Shown piece by piece: positions 7,010 through 13,221 of a DNA stretch of 14,534 bases; the first letter of the stretch is position 1; every line of letters starts with the position of its first letter. A program made the position numbers and the translations under genes. Below the pieces are notes generated by a model. It did not search any database. It was not told where the DNA came from and saw only the letters and a list, made by a program, of their open reading frames with translations. The stretch is from Desulfuromonadaceae bacterium (GTDB taxonomy: Bacteria; Desulfobacterota; Desulfuromonadia; Desulfuromonadales; SZUA-540): NCBI GenBank assembly GCA_003250235.1, contig QKGY01000050.1:1-14534 (forward strand). The letters run 5' to 3'.

Positions 7010-7191
7010 ACCTGCTCCCTTCAGGGGCGTTGCGCCCGTATCCCTTTGTGATCGGCGTGGGTCCTCGTTCTCTGCGGGGTAATTCATGAGTTGTGCCAAG
7101 GGATCCCGCCCCTTCAGGATCTTCTGAATTCAGGGGGTTGCCTGTTTTTAACGGCGTCCTGCCGGTTGCGGCCCGGATCGAATTGTAGACT

Positions 7192-7221
7192 ATTGTACAG
7201 CTCGTGTGTGATATTCGTCAG
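7192..7221 (-). promoter_or_regulatory. Candidate promoter of the HMA/DUF2318/ABC operon
   Basis: On the minus strand CTGACG (plus 7216-7221) and TACAAT (plus 7192-7197) are 18 bases apart. They match the sigma70 consensus at 4 of 6 and 5 of 6 positions. The leader to the ATG at 7009 would be about 175 bases. Confidence 0.4.
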
Positions 7222-7303
7222 CCGCAAAGTTGAGTGAAAAACTATACAATAATGAGGATAATGCAATAGGATCCGGTCCGGGAGAACACACCCGGGGAGC
7301 GAT

Positions 7304-7339
7304 GCGGCCGGGATGACGGAAGCGGCGGGCCGCTTTTTT
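7304..7339 (+). terminator. Terminator-like hairpin upstream of the UPF0173 gene
   Basis: AAGCGG (7320-7325) pairs with CCGCTT (7330-7335) around a CGGG tetraloop, followed by Ts to 7339. A competing stem, GCGGCC (7304-7309) with GGCCGC (7328-7333), uses the same right arm. No gene ends just upstream on this strand, so it would end a short non-coding transcript or a readthrough RNA. Confidence 0.55.
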
Positions 7340-7375
7340 CAGGGCCCGGGTTGAAAAGGGGGCAACCGCCTGGCA

Positions 7376-7384
7376 TGGTATACT
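7376..7384 (+). promoter_or_regulatory. Extended -10 promoter for the UPF0173 gene
   Basis: TGGTATACT is an extended -10 element (TG-n-TATACT, 5 of 6 in the hexamer). It lies 44 bases before the ATG at 7429. A TTGAAA at 7351 is 22 bases away, too far to be a standard -35 box. Confidence 0.5.
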
Positions 7385-7428
7385 TTCAAGCAGCGATGAC
7401 GTATGAAACCCCATCAAGGAGAGAGACG

Positions 7429-8112
7429 ATGAATACACTGACCTGGTACGGTCACGCCACCCTCGGCCTGCAGACAGGCGGTCACCGCCTGGTGATCGAT
7501 CCCTTCTTCACCGGCAACCCGGCCGCCTCCACCACGGCGGACAACGTCAGCCCCGACTTCATTCTCGTCAGCCACGGCCACGGCGATCACGTCGGCGACG
7601 CCATTGCCATCGCCCAGCGCACCGGCGCCCTGGTGATCAGCAACCACGAGATCGTTACCTGGCTGGGCAACCAGGGGCTGAAAAACGTGCACGGCCAGCA
7701 TCTCGGCGGCGGTCACAAACACCCCTTCGGCTACCTCAAGCTGACCCTGGCCCTGCACGGCTCCATGCTGCCCGACGGCTCCTACGGCGGCAACCCCGCC
7801 GGTTTTCTGCTGACCACAAACGACGGCAAAAAGATCTACATGGCCCAGGACACCGGCCTGTTCGGCGACATGAAGCTGATCGGCGAGGAAGGGCTGGATG
7901 TGGCGGTCATTCCCATCGGCGACAACTACACCATGGGTCCCGACGACGCGCTGCGGGCGGTGAAGATGCTGCAGCCGAAGATCGTCGTGCCGATCCACTA
8001 CAACACCTTCGACCTGCTCAATCAGGACGCGCAGGCCTGGAAAAAGCGGGTCGAGTCCGAGACCTCCACCAAGGTGAAGGTGCTCAAGCCGGGCGAGAGC
8101 TTCGAGTTCTGA
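7429..8112 (+). CDS. UPF0173-family metal-dependent hydrolase (metallo-beta-lactamase fold)
   Basis: This 227-residue protein starts at the ATG at 7429, preceded by AAGGAGAG 5 bases upstream. A longer frame back to 7351 has no support. The metal-binding His/Asp set of the metallo-beta-lactamase fold is clear. SHGHGDHVGD supplies His49, His51, Asp53 and His54, AQDTG supplies Asp141, and VPIHYNTF supplies His190. The N-terminal WYGHATL and the IDPFFTGNP segment (24-31) are typical of the UPF0173/YtkL group. That group has no generally assigned substrate; related enzymes hydrolyse esters, lactones or phosphoesters. No signal peptide is present. The gene appears to be transcribed alone, between its own extended -10 and a strong downstream hairpin. 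The family call is firm, the substrate unknown. Confidence 0.92.
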   Translation: MNTLTWYGHATLGLQTGGHRLVIDPFFTGNPAASTTADNVSPDFILVSHGHGDHVGDAIAIAQRTGALVISNHEIVTWLGNQGLKNVHGQHLGGGHKHPFGYLKLTLALHGSMLPDGSYGGNPAGFLLTTNDGKKIYMAQDTGLFGDMKLIGEEGLDVAVIPIGDNYTMGPDDALRAVKMLQPKIVVPIHYNTFDLLNQDAQAWKKRVESETSTKVKVLKPGESFEF

Positions 8113-8150
8113 AAAAACAGAGAGGGTTCAGCGTTGCGGTGAATAAGCCA

Positions 8151-8194
8151 TGAACGAGAAGGCCCGACTCCCCTGGAGCGGGCCTTCTCGTTCA
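8151..8194 (+). terminator. Strong hairpin after the UPF0173 gene, probable terminator
   Basis: A perfect 16-bp stem (8151-8166 with 8179-8194, outer arm TGAACGAGAAGGCCCG) continues inward as CTCC/GGAG. It starts 39 bases after the stop. No T-run follows on either strand, so classical intrinsic termination is uncertain despite the stability. Confidence 0.6.
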
Positions 8195-8326
8195 TCGTGA
8201 CGACGGCCGGTTTTCCTGGCGAAAAGATACGCTTGAAGCGCGTGAAGAACTGCCGATACGGCCGGAGAGATCGGTGGAAAGCGAACCGCCCTGTGGCTCA
8301 GTTGCTTTTCCGGATCAAAAAAAGGC

Positions 8327-8360
8327 ATTGACAATAATTGTCGTGACAACTATTGTCAAT
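8327..8360. promoter_or_regulatory. Promoter and overlapping nested-palindrome operator of the MarR gene
   Basis: The promoter is TTGACA (8328-8333), a 17-base spacer and TATTGT (8351-8356). Over it lies a perfect outer inverted repeat, ATTGACAATA (8327-8336) with TATTGTCAAT (8351-8360), and an inner one, TTGTC (8338-8342) with GACAA (8345-8349). A dimeric MarR protein bound here would cover both promoter boxes, so autorepression is the natural reading. The start codon follows 28 bases downstream. Confidence 0.8.
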
Positions 8361-8388
8361 GTATGCATCGTTCTGGAAGAGGTAGCCA

Positions 8389-8823
8389 ATGACATTTATC
8401 ATGGACGAATCCCTCGGATTCATCATCAACAGAACGGCGGTCGCGGTAAAAAAAGAATTTACCAGGCGCCTGAAGGCGTTCGATCTCACCCCCGAGCAAT
8501 GGTCCATACTCAACCGTTTGGGGGAGCAGGATAAGCTGACCCAAAAAGACCTGGCGGAAAGAACCTACAAAGATCAGCCCAATACGGCGCGCATTCTCGA
8601 CAAACTGGAAAAAAAAGAGCTGATCCGCCGCGTGGACAATCCTGAAGACCGTCGAGCGTTTCTGATTCACCTTACCGACAGGGGGAAAGAGGTCAGAGAG
8701 GGAATCATTCCGATTACCCTCCAATTGAACGTGGATGCATCGGCCGGGTTTGAAAAAGAAGAAACCCGTCAACTCATAAACCTTCTCAACAGGGTTTATG
8801 ACAATCTGAATTCGGAACCCTAG
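8389..8823 (+). CDS. MarR-family transcriptional regulator
   Basis: This 144-residue protein has the size and layout of MarR regulators: N-terminal dimerisation helices, a winged helix-turn-helix (about residues 35-98) and a C-terminal dimerisation helix. LTPEQWSILNRL, LTQKDLAERTYKDQPNTARILDKLEKKELI and the wing DNPEDRRAFLIHLTDRG are classic. GGAAGAGG lies 6 bases before the ATG. No Cys residue is present, so Cys-based redox sensing of the OhrR type is unlikely, and the ligand is unknown. Its promoter is covered by a nested palindrome, and a close copy of that operator core precedes the next gene (exported YdhR-like protein). It therefore probably represses both. The gene and its neighbour look less GC-rich than the flanking genes, which may mark acquisition by transfer; this was judged by eye only. 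Confidence 0.93.
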   Translation: MTFIMDESLGFIINRTAVAVKKEFTRRLKAFDLTPEQWSILNRLGEQDKLTQKDLAERTYKDQPNTARILDKLEKKELIRRVDNPEDRRAFLIHLTDRGKEVREGIIPITLQLNVDASAGFEKEETRQLINLLNRVYDNLNSEP

Positions 8824-8870
8824 AAGTTCGCGTTGCGCAAGAAACATTCAGAAGAAGAAAGGGAGAATAG

Positions 8871-8894
8871 CAGGGCCTATCCCTCCAGGCCCTG
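8871..8894 (+). other. Hairpin downstream of the MarR gene
   Basis: CAGGGCC (8871-8877) pairs with GGCCCTG (8888-8894) around a 10-base loop. The nearest T-run is 23 bases further on (8917-8923), so it is a poor intrinsic terminator. The T-run is better read as an AT-rich element upstream of the next promoter. Confidence 0.4.
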
Positions 8895-8922
8895 GGGCGC
8901 AGGGGGGTAAAGCCTATTTTTT

Positions 8923-8968
8923 TAGACTAAAAGTTGTCATGACAACTATTGTTGTTGGCAACTATTGC
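8923..8968. promoter_or_regulatory. Second MarR-type operator and candidate promoter before the YdhR-like gene
   Basis: A perfect 16-base palindrome, AGTTGTCATGACAACT (8932-8947), is followed by a near-repeat. GACAACTATTGT (8941-8952) recurs as GGCAACTATTGC (8957-8968), 16 bases on. The stretch TTGTC-n-TGACAACTATTGT matches the operator of the MarR gene at all but one base. A promoter in the same relative position would be TAGACT (8923-8928), an 18-base spacer and TATTGT (8947-8952), with TTTTTTT just upstream. The -35 box is weak (4 of 6). Confidence 0.72.
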
Positions 8969-9044
8969 TCCGGTTTGTACCGGACAATAAATTCGAGACG
9001 AACGCATTTCCCCAAAGGGAAACCAACAGGAAAGGAACAGTGCC

Positions 9045-9845
9045 ATGAATATCGCGCGATACATCAAGCCCACGATAGCCCTCTGCCTCCTGATTTTACA
9101 GGCGTGGATAGCGACCCCTTCGTTTGCCGCAACCGAATCCGCCTCTTCGGACCGGTCTTTCGAAACGGGGGACCAACAGGGAAAAATGGAAACGATAAGA
9201 CTCCTGCAGATGGATTTTCCGTTTAACGGCCCAGGCAAGGAAGCGATGAACACGGATTTTCAGGACCTGGCAAAAAGTATTGCCGAATACCCCGGGGTGA
9301 TCTGGAAAATCTGGACGATCAACGAAGATACCCACGAATCGGGGGGGATTTATCTGTTCGAAGACGAGAAAGCGCTGGATCGGTACGTAACGATGCACAC
9401 CGAACGACTCAAGGGGTTCGGTGTTACCACACTGAACGCAAAGGTTTTTGAGATTCCGGAAGTGCTGACCGGGATCACCCGCGGGCCGCTTGGCAAAGGC
9501 GACCATGACGGAATCACCTCGAACAAAGCGACCAATGAAATGCGTCTGCTGCAGATGGATTTCCCTTTCGACGGGCCGGGAAAAGCCGAGATGGATCGCA
9601 CCCTTCAGGATCTGGCAAAGAGTATCGCCGAATACCCCGGGGTAATCTGGAAAATCTGGACGGTCAACGAGGACACTCACGAAGCCGGTGGCATTTATCT
9701 GTTCGAGGACGAGGAATCGCTGAACGGATACCTTCGTATGCACACCGAGCGGCTGAAAGGGCTGGGGGTCACAACGGTGAACGCCAAGGTCTTTGAGATC
9801 CCGGAGGTCCTGACCCGAATCACCCGGGGACCGATATCCCGGTAA
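9045..9845 (+). CDS. Exported protein of two tandem YdhR-like domains
   Basis: This 266-residue protein begins with a signal peptide (residues 1 to about 29; hydrophobic IALCLLILQAWIA, then ATPSFAA as the probable cleavage region). Two copies of a roughly 100-residue domain follow, at residues 51-150 and 166-265. By hand alignment they are about 79% identical to each other. Each contains LLQMDFPF-x-GPGK, QDLAKSIAEYPGVIWKIWT, NEDTHE-x-GGIYLFEDE, MHTERLKG and NAKVFEIPEVLT. This matches the YdhR family (putative mono-oxygenase, PF08803). The family's known E. coli member is a single-domain cytosolic protein of about 100 residues that forms a dimeric alpha-beta barrel. Two copies in one chain could fold as an internal dimer. 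The ribosome site AGGAAAGGA precedes the ATG. A MarR-type operator covers the promoter region, and a bidirectional terminator follows. No reaction is established for the family. Confidence 0.9.
   Translation: MNIARYIKPTIALCLLILQAWIATPSFAATESASSDRSFETGDQQGKMETIRLLQMDFPFNGPGKEAMNTDFQDLAKSIAEYPGVIWKIWTINEDTHESGGIYLFEDEKALDRYVTMHTERLKGFGVTTLNAKVFEIPEVLTGITRGPLGKGDHDGITSNKATNEMRLLQMDFPFDGPGKAEMDRTLQDLAKSIAEYPGVIWKIWTVNEDTHEAGGIYLFEDEESLNGYLRMHTERLKGLGVTTVNAKVFEIPEVLTRITRGPISR
9195..9494 (+). repeat. Tandem coding repeat, copy 1 (YdhR domain 1)
   Basis: This is the first of two in-frame domain copies with a period of 345 bases (115 codons). Many silent differences from copy 2 (for example in the codons of DFPF and SGGIYLF) show that the duplication is not very recent. 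Confidence 0.9.
9540..9839 (+). repeat. Tandem coding repeat, copy 2 (YdhR domain 2)
   Basis: This is the second in-frame copy, offset 345 bases from the first. The most diverged stretch is the eight residues after GPGK (EAMNTDF against AEMDRTL). A 15-residue linker rich in polar residues separates the copies. Confidence 0.9.
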
Positions 9846-9884
9846 ACGGCAGAAAAGGATGCCGCCGTGGTCTTGGCAAGCCCC

Positions 9885-9930
9885 TCTGAAAAAAGGTCCG
9901 TCTCTTCAGGAGGCGGACCTTTTCTTTTTC
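9885..9930. terminator. Bidirectional Rho-independent terminator
   Basis: AAAAGGTCCG (9891-9900) pairs with CGGACCTTTT (9914-9923), with an inner CTC/GAG stem. On the plus strand a T-rich tail (ttttcttttt) follows. On the minus strand the A-run at 9889-9894 becomes a T-run. It serves both the YdhR-like gene and the converging MFS gene. Confidence 0.9.
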
Positions 9931-9938
9931 GGGGAGTC

Positions 9939-11207
9939 TCAGGAGGGATGTTGTCCGGGAAGACAGGTCCCGTTGACGCAGCGGGTGGTGCTTTCGGCGC
10001 AAGCTTCGGGAGCAGGCTCGCGGGTGAGGGCGGTCACGCGCAGGGTCAGGGCGACGGAGAGGCTGATCAGGGTCAGCACCAGCATGACGACGCCCGGCCA
10101 GCCCCAGAGGCTGAAGAAGAAGCCGCCGCCGGTGCCGGAGATGCTCGATCCCAGGTAGTAGAAGAACAGGTACAGGGAGGAGGCCTGACCTCGCGATTGC
10201 GGAGCCAGCTGCCCGACCCAGGCCGAGGCGACGGCGTGAGTGCCGAAGAAGCCGATGGTGAAGATCACGATGCCGACGATCACGGCGGGCAGGAAGGAGA
10301 GCAGCGACAGCAGCAGCCCCGCCGCCATGATGGCCAGGGCGGTCAGGATGATGCGGCTGCGGCCGTAGCGGTTGGTCAACCCGCCCATCAGGCTCGACCC
10401 GAAGGCCCCGAAGGCATAGGCGAGGAAGATCAGCGCCACCTGGGTCTGGCTCAGGTCGAAGCCCGGTCCGAGCAGGCGGAAGGTGATGTAGTTGTAAAAA
10501 GTGACGAACCCGCCCATGCAGGTGAAGGCCAGCAGAAAAATGCACAGCAGTCCGGCGTTGCCCAGGTGCCCCAGCAGGGAGCGGGTCAGCTGCACCAGGT
10601 GCAGGGGGCGGCGCTGGAAGTTGCGCGACGGCGGCAGAAGAAGCAGGAAGGCCACCCCCAGCAGCAGGCTGATCAGGGCGATGACGCCGACAGCCGCGCG
10701 CCAGGACATAAAGTCGGCCAGGCCGGCGGTCAGGATGCGCCCCGACATGCCGCCCATGGCGTTGCCGGCGATATACAGCCCCATGGCGCTGCCGATGGAG
10801 CGCGGATCGATCTCTTCGCTCAGGTAGGCCATGGCGACCGCCGGCACCCCGGCCAGCACGATCCCCTGGCAAAGCCGGAAGGCCAGCAGGGTGTGCAGCG
10901 AGTGTTCGGCGATGGCGGCGAAGGCGAGCAGGGGGGCCAGGATGACCGCCACCCCCATCAGCGAGCGGCGTCCCAGGGCGTCGGACAGCGAGCCGGAGAT
11001 CGGCAGGGTCCAGGCCAGGGCCAGGGTGGCCATGGAGAGGGAGAGGCTGGCGACGGTCGGCGAGATGCCGAATTCGCTGACCAGGTTGGGGAAGAGCGGC
11101 TGGAAGGTGTAGAGGGTGGAGAAAGTCACGAACCCGGCAAAAAACAGGGCGATGTTAGCCTTGACGTAATCCCGTGTCCCCCGTGCTATCTTCTGTGCCT
11201 GTTCCAT
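9939..11207 (-). CDS. MFS transporter, YnfM-like (12 membrane segments)
   Basis: This 422-residue inner-membrane protein has about 12 hydrophobic segments in two halves. MFS motif A, GSLSDALGRRSLMG (residues 72-85), follows the second segment, and a weaker counterpart, GGLTNRYGRSRI, lies in the second half. The sequence style (YTFQPLFPNLVSEF, FRLCQGIVLAGVPAVAMAYLSEEI) resembles YnfM and other drug or sugar efflux permeases of the Bcr/AraJ type. The arrangement with a divergent LysR gene also mirrors E. coli ynfM/ynfL. It is expected to be a proton-driven exporter; the substrate is not evident. The cytoplasmic C-terminal tail is unusual in carrying Cys403, Cys410 and Cys415 (RCVNGTC). GGGAAGG lies 8 bases before the ATG. 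A 458-codon open frame on the other strand is a shadow of its high GC content. Confidence 0.9.
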   Translation of the reverse strand: MEQAQKIARGTRDYVKANIALFFAGFVTFSTLYTFQPLFPNLVSEFGISPTVASLSLSMATLALAWTLPISGSLSDALGRRSLMGVAVILAPLLAFAAIAEHSLHTLLAFRLCQGIVLAGVPAVAMAYLSEEIDPRSIGSAMGLYIAGNAMGGMSGRILTAGLADFMSWRAAVGVIALISLLLGVAFLLLLPPSRNFQRRPLHLVQLTRSLLGHLGNAGLLCIFLLAFTCMGGFVTFYNYITFRLLGPGFDLSQTQVALIFLAYAFGAFGSSLMGGLTNRYGRSRIILTALAIMAAGLLLSLLSFLPAVIVGIVIFTIGFFGTHAVASAWVGQLAPQSRGQASSLYLFFYYLGSSISGTGGGFFFSLWGWPGVVMLVLTLISLSVALTLRVTALTREPAPEACAESTTRCVNGTCLPGQHPS

Positions 11208-11262
11208 GATCGACGCCTTCCCTTTCTGCTCATGGTGCTTTAAGAAAAGGGTAACGCCGCCG

Positions 11263-11300
11263 TTGTTATAAGTAAAATATATTGTTATTATTGTAACGAT
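11263..11300. promoter_or_regulatory. LysR/MFS divergent control region
   Basis: A plus-strand promoter fits well: TTGTTA (11263-11268), a 17-base spacer and TATTAT (11286-11291). Three related half-sites overlap it: TTGTTATAA (11263), TTGTTATTA (11282) and TTGTAACGA (11291). GTTA-n6-TAAC (11284-11297) forms a small dyad of the T-n11-A kind favoured by LysR proteins. The 119-bp intergenic region is markedly AT-rich here and must serve both divergent genes. The minus-strand promoter could not be placed confidently. Confidence 0.5.
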
Positions 11301-11326
11301 AAAAAAATATTATAATGTGAGGGTCT

Positions 11327-12214
11327 ATGGATCTGAGACAGTTGCGGGCATTTATGGAGGTCGCCAGTCACGGCAGCTTCACGCGGGCCGCCGAAAAGCT
11401 GCACATCGCCCAGCCGGCCGTGAGCATGGCCATCCGCAAGCTCGAAGAAGAGCTGGACCTCACTCTGCTCAACCGCCAGGAAAAGCGGGTGACCCTGACG
11501 GCCGAAGGGGAGACCCTGCTGGCCCATGCCCGCCGCATCCTCGACGACTGCGCCGCGGCCGAAACCGAGATGGCGGAGTTGCGGGGACTGGGGACCGGGG
11601 AGGTGCGCATCGGCATCCCGCCGATGATGAGCTCCTACTACTTCCCCCTGATCATCCGCGATTTTCGCGCCCGTTATCCGAACCTGAAACTGTCGGTCAA
11701 CGGCGAAGGCGCCGCCAGCATCCAGAGGATGATTTCCCGCGGCGAGATCGACATGGGGGTGATCGCCGGGCACAAGGTTCCCGAGGGGCTGGAAACCCAG
11801 CTCTTCCTGCGCGAGGAGATCGTCGCCTGCGTGCCGCTGGATCACCCTCTGGCCGCACGCGACCGCGTCACGTTCGCCGAATACCTGAGCGAACCGTTGA
11901 TTGTCTTCAAGCAGGGCTATTACATGCGGGAACTCATGGACGAAGTGGCGGAGAAAAGATCCCTGAAACCGAAGATCGTCTTCGAGACCAACCTCTTTTC
12001 ACTGGTGCGGACGCTGATCAAGGAGCGGCTCGGCATCTCCACCTTCCTGCGCATGGTGGTCAGCGGCGACCCGGAGCTGGCCGCCGTCTCCTTCGATCCG
12101 CCCCTGTACCTCGACTTGCGCATCGCCTGGAAGGCCAACCGCTATCTGTCGCGGGCCAACCGGGCCTTCATCGACTTTCTGATGGAGAGTATCCGCGAGG
12201 AGCAGAGCCGCTAG
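11327..12214 (+). CDS. LysR-family transcriptional regulator
   Basis: This 295-residue protein has the standard LysR layout. An N-terminal winged helix-turn-helix spans residues 1-60 (MDLRQLRAFMEVASHGSFTRAAEKLHIAQPAVSMAIRKLEEEL in motif order). A linker helix follows, then a periplasmic-binding-protein-like effector domain spans about 90-290, starting at GTGEVRIGIPP. It is divergent from the MFS transporter gene and very likely regulates it in response to an unknown small molecule. This resembles E. coli ynfL beside ynfM. A GAGGG lies only 3 bases before the ATG, a short spacing, and the reading frame matches the family start closely. No gene follows directly on the same strand. Confidence 0.94.
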   Translation: MDLRQLRAFMEVASHGSFTRAAEKLHIAQPAVSMAIRKLEEELDLTLLNRQEKRVTLTAEGETLLAHARRILDDCAAAETEMAELRGLGTGEVRIGIPPMMSSYYFPLIIRDFRARYPNLKLSVNGEGAASIQRMISRGEIDMGVIAGHKVPEGLETQLFLREEIVACVPLDHPLAARDRVTFAEYLSEPLIVFKQGYYMRELMDEVAEKRSLKPKIVFETNLFSLVRTLIKERLGISTFLRMVVSGDPELAAVSFDPPLYLDLRIAWKANRYLSRANRAFIDFLMESIREEQSR

Positions 12215-12316
12215 GGGAGGTGGGCCGGCCGGGAGACCTTGGATGGGGCGCCCTGTCATGGGGCGATCCCCCGGCACAAGACACAGGCTGTCACTTCCGC
12301 GCGCATTGTGGCAATG

Positions 12317-12350
12317 AAAACAGCCCGCCTCGGGATCAGGTCGGGCTGTG
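12317..12350 (-). terminator. Rho-independent terminator of the formate dehydrogenase/fdhE operon
   Basis: ACAGCCCG (12320-12327) pairs with CGGGCTGT (12342-12349), with an inner CCT/AGG. On the minus strand TTTTC follows the stem. It lies about 40 bases beyond the fdhE stop. On the plus strand no T-run follows, so it does not obviously terminate the LysR gene. Confidence 0.75.
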
Positions 12351-12390
12351 TCCGGGCATTGCCGGGGAGGTTCTTGCCTGGTTGGCCGTG

Positions 12391-13221
12391 CTATCCGGGG
12401 TGAAGGAAGAGGTTTGCGCCCAGGCGCTTTTTACCCGCTTCGTTCATCAGCATATCCAGGGCCAGGGTGGCCAGGTCGTCGGCCATGGGTTCCATCCGGC
12501 CATCCTTTTCCAGGTACATCAGCTTCAGATAGGTGCCACACTGGCCGCAGCTCTCCGCCTTCACCGCGCCGCTCGAACCCTCGAGGCTGAAGTAGTCGAG
12601 GCCTTCGGTGGTCGTGCAGTTGCTGCACGTGAGCCGCACGCTGTGCCATTGCGAGGCGCACAGGGGGCAGCACAGGTAGCGCAGGCCGTTTTCCGCACCG
12701 CCGTTGCGAATCATCCCGGCCACCGGCGGCGAACCGCACACCGGGCAGGTCCCTTTGGGCTCTGACCGGTTGACGTCCCGCTCCCGCAGGGTCGATGCCT
12801 TTCTCACCCAGGCGACCTGAAGGGCCGCAGCCAGAAAGGGGAGCTCCGCAGGAGGGATGGACGCCAGATCCCCGGCGAGGATGCTGTCTGCCTCGGGGCT
12901 CAGCTCCGTTTCCGGGGCCCGCCTCAGGGCGGCGATGGTTCCCAGGGCCGCTTCCGGCAGCTCTGCCGTCGGCATCGTTTCCAGGATGGCCCGCAGGTCT
13001 TTCAGCCAGTCCGGGCCGGGTTGCTGCAGGACCCGCTGTTGCGCCTCGGCGAGGCGGGAGAGAAAAAGCAGATATCCTGCGAGGGAATGCCCCGCCGCCA
13101 GGGTGCGCAGGCGCTCGGCGCGGCGGCCGAAGACGTCCGCGGCGGGGAGGAAGAGATAGCGGATGTCGCCGACCGGGGCTTCCATCTGTCCCGGTCCCAG
13201 GATGCGGGCTTCGGAATTCAT
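12391..13221 (-). CDS. fdhE: Formate dehydrogenase accessory protein FdhE
   Basis: This 276-residue protein is needed to make active membrane formate dehydrogenase, and in E. coli it acts on the catalytic subunit in the cytoplasm. The four Cys pairs of the family are present: Cys159-x2-Cys162 in CPVCGSPPVAG, Cys185-x2-Cys188 in CPLCASQWH, Cys199-x2-Cys202 in CSNC, and Cys225-x2-Cys228 in CGQCGTYLK. The CPVCGSPPVAG motif and the spacing are diagnostic. These rubredoxin-like knuckles bind iron in characterised homologues. The start codon overlaps the stop of the cytochrome gene by 4 bp (ATGA, 13218-13221), and GGAGGGG precedes it, so translation is likely coupled. An additional Cys184 sits beside Cys185. 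The gene order beta, gamma, fdhE is the same as E. coli fdoH-fdoI-fdhE. A terminator follows. Confidence 0.95.
   Translation of the reverse strand: MNSEARILGPGQMEAPVGDIRYLFLPAADVFGRRAERLRTLAAGHSLAGYLLFLSRLAEAQQRVLQQPGPDWLKDLRAILETMPTAELPEAALGTIAALRRAPETELSPEADSILAGDLASIPPAELPFLAAALQVAWVRKASTLRERDVNRSEPKGTCPVCGSPPVAGMIRNGGAENGLRYLCCPLCASQWHSVRLTCSNCTTTEGLDYFSLEGSSGAVKAESCGQCGTYLKLMYLEKDGRMEPMADDLATLALDMLMNEAGKKRLGANLFLHPG

Larger units (their letters stand above)
7010..7428. other. 419-bp intergenic region between divergent transcription units
   Basis: No convincing gene is seen. The stretch separates the minus-strand HMA operon from the plus-strand UPF0173 gene. It holds a minus-strand promoter candidate (7192-7221), a plus-strand promoter-like pair (GTGAAA 7234-7239 and GATAAT 7257-7262, 17-base spacer), a hairpin with T-run (7304-7339) and an extended -10 (7376-7384). 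ATTGTA occurs at 7182 and 7192, 10 bases apart, and its inverted form TACAAT at 7245. These may be operator half-sites. Two frames on the opposite strands that remain open here have no ribosome sites and no recognisable product. Confidence 0.6.

Noticed and set aside
7010..7099. N-terminal extension of the HMA protein from TTG 7099 or ATG 7087
   Set aside because: Neither has a good ribosome site, and the extension would bury the signal anchor behind a charged stretch. The ATG at 7009 has AAGGGAG at proper spacing.
7248..7266. Fur-box-like hexamers (AATAAT, GATAAT) near the HMA operon promoter
   Set aside because: The spacing between the hexamers does not match the 6-6-1-6 Fur arrangement and no third hexamer is present.
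9867..11243. A 458-codon plus-strand open frame opposite the MFS gene
   Set aside because: The product is a low-complexity Gly/Gln/Asp/His-rich sequence, the mirror image of hydrophobic codons in the transporter.
11317..12765. A long plus-strand frame overlapping the LysR gene and antisense to fdhE
   Set aside because: It is out of frame with the clear LysR protein and gives an Arg/Pro-rich product with no recognisable domain.
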